Below, one piece after another: positions 56,913 through 64,000 of a stretch of 64,000 nucleotides of DNA. Numbering within the stretch: the stretch's first letter is position 1; each line of letters begins with the position of its first letter. The DNA comes from Caenorhabditis elegans. Taxonomy: Eukaryota > Nematoda > Chromadorea > Rhabditida > Rhabditidae. A program made the position numbers and the translations under genes. The notes under the pieces are model-generated. The model was not told the DNA's origin. It worked only from the letters and a program-made list of their open reading frames with translations, and searched no databases. Location of the stretch: NCBI RefSeq assembly GCF_000002985.6, contig NC_003283.11:17237501-17301500 (forward strand). The letters run 5' to 3'.

Positions 56913-59859
56913 TTAATCGGATAATGGTGATGATTTAACTCGAGTGAAGACTATTCTTTGTAACACTTCATAGTACCTAATGTGGAGACAGTGGTTGGTT
57001 TCTGGATACTCGAAAAACCACACGCTTGGATGATTGCTTGAAGGTTTTGATCTCCAAAATGGCTGTCCCAGAAATTGTATTTTGTAGAGTTCTTCCCCAA
57101 TATCGCTGGACTCAAATGATGCCACAAATTTCTCAAAGTTGTGCGAAAGAAGAAAGTCCTGAACGTATATTTTTGAAACAAACCCCCAATTAAAGTTTGA
57201 AACTGACAGTTTTCAAATGAGCAATCCCTTCCATGTTAGTTTCACATTAACCTCGGAGAAATGTCCAAAGTTTTTCATGTCAGTGGGAGCAATTGTGTGT
57301 TCTATTTCAATGAAACGTGCATTTTTCCACTGCTTCGACTGGCAGATTTCATCGATTTCTAATGGTTCAATCCAGGAGCAAGGGGTATCACTATTATCAT
57401 TGACGATTTTTTGAATACAAATAGTTTTCAACGAGAGCCAATTCAAATATGGTAAGATGGTCATCACCGTCTTTTGATTACATGCTTGCATGCTCAATGC
57501 TTTGGTAGATATCAGACGGCCAAGAGACTTCAGAATGCCATCGAGGTAATTGAAGAATAGATAAACTCTTTCTACGTAATCACTTTGTTTGTTCAACTCC
57601 ATCTGATAGTTTCCAATTCCTTGGTACTCTTGCACGAGCTCACGGAACTCGTTTTGATGCTTCACACAACTTCCCAAGGGACGTTCTTCATTGGTGTTCC
57701 GACATTGCTCACAAGTTTGACGATCTTTTTGGAGGTTTAGAAACTTCATGTACTTCGGAACCTCAGACCATTTCATATACTCGAATTCATAAAGAAAAGT
57801 ATCGTCAGAAAACTGAGGGAGCATTATCTTGAAGTTTTCAATTGGTGATTTTTGATTGACTAGATTGAGTCGCAAAAAATCTGTAGAAAAGCTCGATCGC
57901 CTATTTCCAAACCACTGGCGAAATTCTTCTTTCGAATATTCTTTGATTGCAAAAGGGTCCGGATAAAATGTCGAGCCTTCAGTGGGATGGTAATAATATT
58001 CATATGAAGGATAATTCAATTCGTCATTCATATCCAGAGACTCTCCGTCACTCCAAAACCTTTCGAACCAGTTGCGGTACACAGTTTGATAGCTAGCTAC
58101 TGATTCGATAACTTGAGATATCCCATATGCCAATTGTGAGGTAGTCGGAAGATTTCATTTCAATCTTGATAACTTCGATTTTTGGGTCCAGTTTGAAATG
58201 TTCTGCCCATTTTCGAACTTGCCTCGACACGTTGTGCACAACAGGTCTAAAATTTTGCTTAATATTATAGTTTTTATAAAAGTTAAAAGTTCAGTGAATC
58301 AGTGAAAGAAAAGCTCACATATTATTTTGTCCGACATAGCGTAATATATCTCCCATAATTAAATTGTTTGTTAATATTTCGAAGCCTCTCATATTTGTTC
58401 CCCCTGGATCTGTCTCCAATGAAAAGTGATCCAAATGCGATGTCATGTTTGTGTTATTGAGATCATCCTTAAAATTAGTTATTAAGATTATGTGGCACCC
58501 CGATTTTCCATAGCAAAGTCAGGTTTTATGAAAATGCTAAACAACTTTAATAAACGAACATCTTCACCCAATAAATGCTTCCGTGACTTTATAACCTGAT
58601 TTCGAAATACTTTCGTTTTGAGTAAACATCATTGTTTTATTATATGAAACGCTAGCCTCGTACGCACGGATGATCAGTTTGTCCCATCCCAGGTTGACTC
58701 CTAGAAATTGAGGCGCCATGTGCCTTTGAAGCTCTAACGGCACAATAATTTTGTCAACAAAAGAACATGCACTGCATAACAACTTATCCACGTATTGTTC
58801 AGACGTCAACCAAAAAAAGGACACGCTGACTACTCGTGCTTTCGGATATGTTCACATTAAGTAAAACCATACCGATTTGTTCCATTTTGACTGCTGAATA
58901 ATAATTCTTGTATCATAGATTTTGCACTCAATGTTGTCATCAACACATCGCCAATCGTAACTACTGTGTTCTTGAATACGAGGTCCAAATAATTCATCTA
59001 ATCCTCTGTCGTCGATGCTTTTCGCATTTGAACTATTGAAAATAACTTTGCAATTGTTCAGGGCCTCGCTAATTACCTGAAAAGTATAACTTGGTTAACA
59101 AGCATTTTGAAAGCTTTTCACAAACATTTTTCATATCACGAAGATCTTTAAGGGCAACTCTTCCAACTGTGAATTCCGCACTCAAGTAGTCCACCGAATT
59201 CAACTGATCGATCTCCAGCATTTCTTTGTACGTCGTTACAGGGGTTTTGAACTCATCGTCAACGAATTTAAATTCAAGCTGGCGTAATTTTCGATGATCA
59301 AAACAAGAATGGACGTTTCGAATTTGTTGTATATTTTTTACAGCTAACTGCACTTTTCCGGCGGTGATTAGGTTCACTTTCGAAATTGATACTAATTGGT
59401 CATGTAGTCGCATCAGATGTTCATCATCAAACCCCATCTGTTCAACGATAAATTCGTTCAATTTCTCTGGGTTCTTCTCCAAAATATGTTTCATCTCATC
59501 ACACAAGACATCCATACAATCTCGGTTTTTGATTCGAATTGGTTGATATGGCTCATACATTATCCAAGTATCTTTTCCCTTGTCACGATAGAAAACCTCA
59601 AACGCAGATTCTTTATTCCTGAAAATCAGACTTCATGTTTGATTGTTGTTATGGACAATCAAATTCTTCTTGGGTCTTACGAAATAACAAAAACATCCGC
59701 AAATAGGAAAAAAAATTAAAAATTGCTCGAAACAGTTTACGTCAGAGAATGAACTCACCAGGATGTCCCAAAGATCAATGATGATCTATTTTCATTCAGT
59801 CGAATAGTAAGGTGTGATATTGGAAGCGTTGGTTTTGCGAGTCTGACGGCATAGGACAT
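56913..59859 (-). pseudogene. Long two-module F-box/FTH gene, frameshifted (paralogue of the 60.8-64 kb gene)
   Basis: Exon order follows the gene at 60841-63975: first exon 59859 (MSYAVRLAKPTLPISHLTIR), then EVFYRDKGKDTWIMYEPYQP with FTH module 1 (to LRDMKN at about 59127), VISEALNNCKVIFNSS with LDELFGPRI, DDLNNTNMTSHLDHF with ILTNNLIMGDILRYVGQN, PVVHNVSRQVRKWAEHFKLD (F-box-like), and module 2 with EICQSKQWKNARFIEI, NFGHFSEVNVKL and the last exon DFLLSHNFEKFVASF to 56913. Two frame breaks are visible: near 58131, one extra G after YLTI, and near 57235, where VKLTWKGLLI stops but NMEGIAHLKT continues in another frame. A MITE (58664-58839) sits in an intron. Pseudogene. Confidence 0.7.
58664..58839. 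mobile_element. Small inverted-repeat element (MITE)
   Basis: Ends GCACGGATGATCAGTTTGTC and GGACACGCTGACTACTCGTGC. Same family as 20387-20594, with shared interior (GCACTGCATAA, CACGTATTG). Located in an intron of the F-box/FTH pseudogene. Confidence 0.7.
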
Positions 59860-60840
59860 CTGAATTCTGGAAAGTTGAATTCAAATAAAACAAAAATATC
59901 AGGAAGCAATTAAAAATTATTGAACGTATGAATATTAATTGCATATGCATTTTTAAAAGAAGAAACACTACAAAATTACGAAATTACTACAAAAATTCAA
60001 CTGATTACATTAAGAGTGAGCAAGAGTGAAGAGTGATGTGTTTACAACACGTTGAACTTTTTAGACACATGACAACACCAGTCTGTTGACATATTTGTAC
60101 TCATTTTCTCTAAGCAATTTTTGTTTAAGATGTCAGACACTGCACAAACAGCATAGTTTATTTATTTTTACTTTAGTTGAATACTATTCAATTATCATGT
60201 GATTGTGAGAATAAAGCCATAGAAATCAAGTATAGCAAGTTAACAAACCCAGAAAATATTGGTCTCACTATCTCTCTAATTTTAAGTTAATTAAAAGAAT
60301 GAGCAAAGGACATATTTCAAATATAATTCTTAATAAAACCGCATTCCTATTTCTATATATATATGTTTTTTCAAACACGTTAGAAAAGGTATTATAGTCA
60401 TTTGATAAAAACGAGGGGTGGAGAGTTTCCTACGTATAAATTTTCTGCTTATGAAATTTCGAAATTGATTTCAACATTCAAATTTTATTATTAGGAATAT
60501 TTCAATTTTCCAAGTTTTTTTTCCATTCGGCTGGTTTTTTTCTTTTCTCAATTATAAGCATGTTCAGTAAATCACGGTGTGGATTTTTAAACAAAATATC
60601 AAAAAACAAACAGAGAAAAGCTCTGAAATATTCAAAAAATGCCACGTTTCATGATATGGTTGAAAATGAAATACTTCTAGGAACATTTTTTTTTGAATTT
60701 TTGTTTTAAAAATCCACACCGTGAAATGTTGTGTTTATTTACGATTAGCAAATTTTTATACCTTTGGAAAAAAATGGTTAGTTCCAAACTGATCAGATTT
60801 ATTCAAAATATTTTTTAAAAAACGAAAAAAACATCTGTGT
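59860..60840. other. Intergenic between the two long F-box/FTH genes
   Basis: AT-rich. Contains a short inverted-repeat element (60573-60723) and a short TA run near 60355. No exon supported. Confidence 0.4.
60573..60723. mobile_element. Short inverted-repeat element
   Basis: Ends CACGGTGTGGATTTTTAAA and TTTAAAAATCCACACCGTG, an exact inverted pair about 150 bp apart. A related end occurs near 4107. Confidence 0.7.
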
Positions 60841-63800
60841 CTACAAGTTCATGGGAACGGAAGAAGCTTCCTTACGAGTGAATATAATTTTCCTAGACAA
60901 CTCATAGTACAAAATGTGAAGATAGTCGCTTGATTCCTGATACTTGAAAAACCAAACGCTCGGATGATTTGTATTCGGGTGAGTCGGTCTTCGAAAAGGC
61001 CATCCCAGCAGAGATACTTCATAGATACTCTCATCAACATTGCTGGTTTCGAAGGAAGCTTTGAACTTTACAAAGTCTTCCGAGAGTAGGAACTCCTTTA
61101 ATTATTAAAGTTTTAATCAAATTTTACTAAGTTCTAAACTCACAGTTTTCAAACACAAAATTCCTTTCATGGTCAAGCTGGCAAGCTTCACGTCAGCCTC
61201 AGAAAAATGTCCAAAGGTTTTTATGTCCGCAATATCAATAACGTGTTCTATGTCAACAATTTTAGTGCTTTTCCATTGCTCCAATTGGCATATTTCATCG
61301 ATTTCTAGTGGCTGAATCCAGGAACATGGAACTTTATTCTTGTCTTCAACAGGTTTTTGAATGGAAATACTTCTCAATGACCGCGAATCCAGGTGTGGCA
61401 AGATATGCATCATCGAACTTTGATTGTAAGCTTGAATACTCAGCGATTTGACAGGAATTTTATGACCAACAGATTTCAGAACGGTTCCAATGTAATCGAT
61501 GAATTTATCGATTCTTCGGGCGTAATCAAATTGATTCGGTAATCGTTCTTCCATTCTATTTTGACATTTTTGCATCAGCTTGTGTAGCTCAGTTTCGTGC
61601 TCAGCACAGATTCCAAAAGGCAGATTATCACCGGTTACTTCGCACTGTTCACAAATCGGAGACTTTATTTTGAGTTTCATGACGTTTCTGTACTCTGGAT
61701 CGTTATAATATGACATTGAACGAAACCACTCGAAATCCGGAGCAAACCAGGGCAACATTAATTTAAGGTAGTTGATTGGAGACTTTTGATTTAACAAGAT
61801 GAGTCGTAAATTGTCCGAAAAGCTGGACCTGTTGGCAAACACTTCGCGAAGTTCTTCTTTTGAGAATATGTTGACCGAGAAAGGGTTTGGAAAAGGATAT
61901 GTCTCAAAATTATTGAGGTAGTATATAGGAATGTGGAACAATTTGTAGGGCGGGTAGTGATATTCATTTGCAGATTCGTCGGCATCCCAATACATGTCGT
62001 ACCAATGTTTGTACATCGTGTCATAGTTGTGTTTCATATGCTTTAAATCGTCCAATACTTCAATTGTAAGATAATCGAGAGATTTCATTTGAATCGCAAG
62101 AACTTCTATTTTCGAATCCGGTTTGACTCTGTCTAAACACCTCCGAACAGGCCAGGAAACTAAGCGTAGAGCTAATCTAAAAATTTAATATTTAATGAAT
62201 TTTTTTAGACATGCGAATCCCACATAGTAGTTAATCCAACATGTTGTAATATGTTTTCTATGATTACAGCGGTTGCAAGTACTCGCAAGCCACATCCATC
62301 ATTTATATCATCCGGAATCTCTGGTGGAGTGTCGTTTCCCGTTGTTGAAGTTGTCTTGACTATTGTGTTGTTTAAATGTTTCTGAAATCAAGATAGGTAA
62401 GCCGGCTATGAAATTAGACACGATCTAACATTAGGCTAATAGTAAGCAATGCACAATTAACCAGTTATAAGGAAAATTTAGTAAGAACCAACCGGTATGG
62501 TGAACTTCTGAATTACAATTTCCGCGTCTTCGATTATACACATTACACCATCCCCCAACGCCCGAGTACTATTAGGAATGAATGGCCCGATAGGAGGCCC
62601 AAACAAATCATCCAAGGTTTCGTCAGCAATATGATTCATATTTGAACTGGAAAAAATTGCTTTGCAATTGCCTTCATAGTTGAGGGATACCTGAAAGAAC
62701 CTACCCTATCATAAGAGACTTTAAATACTGTGTCTTTGTAGAAGTACTTTCATACTTATTAATGGTGGAGTATCATCAGTGGAGAGATTGTTTTAAAAAA
62801 GCAAGATAATGGTACTATGTTATATAATTTTTTGAAGATGGCAGAATCTAAGTATTTGGCCAATTCCTATTTCAATAACCACAATGAGAATTATTTCGAT
62901 GGAGCACACTTTCACGCTTTTATTACACTAACTTAGAAGCGTGCAACCGCGCTTCATCGAGCATATTCTCTTGGCGGTAATTCAAATAGAAACTCGGTAA
63001 AAACGGAGATTCTTCCTATTTTCAAAAATCCAATAAAACTGAGAATTTTTTAATTTTCCACATGATATTTGGTCATTCTGAAACTATAAGCGTTCCTACT
63101 GGCGCTACTCCACCTTCACTAATATGTATATCTTTTTTGAAACCGCAAATTATTCTCAAATTTTATAAAACTGACAAACCTTCTTTATTGCACGTAGATC
63201 GTCAATTGAAAGATTCTCAACTTTGAATTGCACCCACATCATGTCAATAATTTCCAACTGCTCAATTTCCATAATGTCTTTAAATATATTTGCTTGACAT
63301 TCAAAATCATCGCTCACAAATTCAAACCCAATTGTGGTTAGCGTTCGAATGTTAAAGCACGAAAAAGCTTTTCGAATTTGGTGTATGTCATTTACAATTA
63401 GCTTCCCAAAAAGCGCGTTTATCTTTTTGGCTCTCGACATTGATACCAACCGATCGTATATGCTTTGCAGTTGTGTCAAGCTTAGATTTTCGTCTTCACA
63501 TCGACAAAATTCGATAACAAATTGGAATAGTTTTTCACATTCGCTGTTCAACATGATTTCCAGATCATCACACATCACATCTATGCAGTCTCGGTCTTTT
63601 ATTTTAATTGGTTGTTGTGGTTCGTAAGTTATCCAAGTATCATTTGTCCTGCCGTGATAAAATACTTCAGTTGGTTTTGTATATGAAACCCTGGAAAAAC
63701 GATGTTTTATATCAGGCCTTCCTGTTTTTTGGTTGTTTGGTTTATACAAAAAATATATATTGAAAAAAGTTTTGTGGTTTTCTCGAATTTTGTCTGACTT

Positions 63801-63975
63801 TGCGAGAAACGAAACGTTGTGTTCAACTGTTCTCAAAAAATAAACTAAAATTTTCAAAAATAAAAAACGTTTACCGTTCTGTTTCAATGATCAACGACGG
63901 GCTTTCTCCATTCAGTTTCAAAGTGATATTTGTTATTGGAGCAGTTTGTTTTGTGAGTCTAAAAGCATGTGACAT
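60841..63975 (-). CDS. Two-module F-box/FTH (DUF38) protein, 751 aa
   Basis: Six exons join in phase: 63975-63875, 63690-63180, 62690-62493, 62381-62224, 62176-61144 and 61095-60841. Module 1: MSHAFRLTKQTAPITNITLK, EVFYHGRTNDTWITYEPQQP, IHQIRKAFSCFNIRTLTTIG, IEQLEIIDMMWVQF, then DLFGPPIGPF. Linker and F-box-like part: GLRVLATAVIIENILQHVG followed by LALRLVSWPVRRCLDRVKPD. Module 2: VLAIQMKSLDYLTIEVLDD, a CEQC...C cysteine cluster, SRSIQ-type text, EICQLEQWKSTKIVDIEH and TFGHFSEADVKL, ending with HPSVWFFKYQESSDYLHILY. All frames open. The start ATG follows CATTTCAG, so it may be SL1 trans-spliced or have more 5' exons outside the window carrying an F-box for module 1. FTH proteins are usually about 300 aa with a single module. 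Role inferred: SCF substrate adaptor. Confidence 0.72.
62758..63115. repeat. Diverged palindromic-family repeat in an intron
   Basis: Starts ATGGTGGAGTATCATCAGTG and ends CTACTGGCGCTACTCCACC. The interior ATATTTGGTCATTCTGAAAC resembles the element at 38715-39435. Located between exons 2 and 3 of the 751-aa F-box/FTH gene, with weaker symmetry than the other copies. Confidence 0.6.
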
Positions 63976-64000
63976 CTGAAATGAAGAAAATTCTACTACG

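Noticed and set aside
1-64000. tRNA or other structured RNA genes
   Set aside because: I looked for A/B-box tRNA motifs and found none convincing. A tRNAscan-SE and Rfam search would decide.

Overview
The window looks like nuclear DNA from a Caenorhabditis nematode, probably C. elegans or a close relative on a chromosome arm. The base composition is AT-rich. Introns are very short (about 42-55 bp) with TTTTCAG-type acceptors, and degenerate TTAGGC telomere-like repeats sit inside introns. Many palindromic and inverted-repeat elements are present. The gene content is that of nematode arms: serpentine chemoreceptors (srh, srw, sri-like), C-type lectins, DUF282 and CUB-like secreted proteins, and F-box/FTH (DUF38) proteins. 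The species is inferred; no database was searched.

Layout. 1-970: decayed PIF1-like helicase. 1605-3156: CUB-like secreted gene. 4208-5146 (-): DUF282/threonine-rich secreted protein. 6267-11515 (-): two related C-type lectin genes, one truncated and one frameshifted. 12.0-19.7 kb and 34.2 kb: a closely related srh family with two intact genes, one gene with a lost splice donor, and several partial copies. 13.6-14.7 kb: sri-like relic. 21681-23034: intact F-box/FTH gene. 23174-24825 (-): srw gene with one in-frame stop. 26566-27453 (-): unrecognised three-exon gene. 27.5-34.2 kb: gene-poor and repeat-rich, with a 359-bp tandem array and large palindromes. 36.0-37.7 kb: an unrecognised gene and an F-box/FTH pseudogene. 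38.4-40.8 kb: a divergent srh gene. 40.87-47.9 kb (-): five consecutive FTH units. 47.3-54.2 kb: a nearly perfect inverted duplication (3,072-bp arms, 800-bp spacer) that duplicates a small secreted peptide gene and breaks an srw gene. 54.7-56.2 kb (-): another srw gene. 56.9-64.0 kb (-): two long paralogous F-box/FTH genes, the first a pseudogene and the second an apparently intact 751-residue protein with two modules.

There is no operon-like pathway here. It is a fast-evolving arm cluster in which environmental sensing (GPCRs), extracellular recognition (CLEC, CUB-like, DUF282) and ubiquitin-ligase adaptor (F-box/FTH) families duplicate, invert and decay. Exon models were built by hand from splice signals, reading phase and paralogue comparison. 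The most noteworthy items are the inverted duplication, the tandem F-box/FTH modules, and the tandem array that appears to derive from half of a palindromic repeat.
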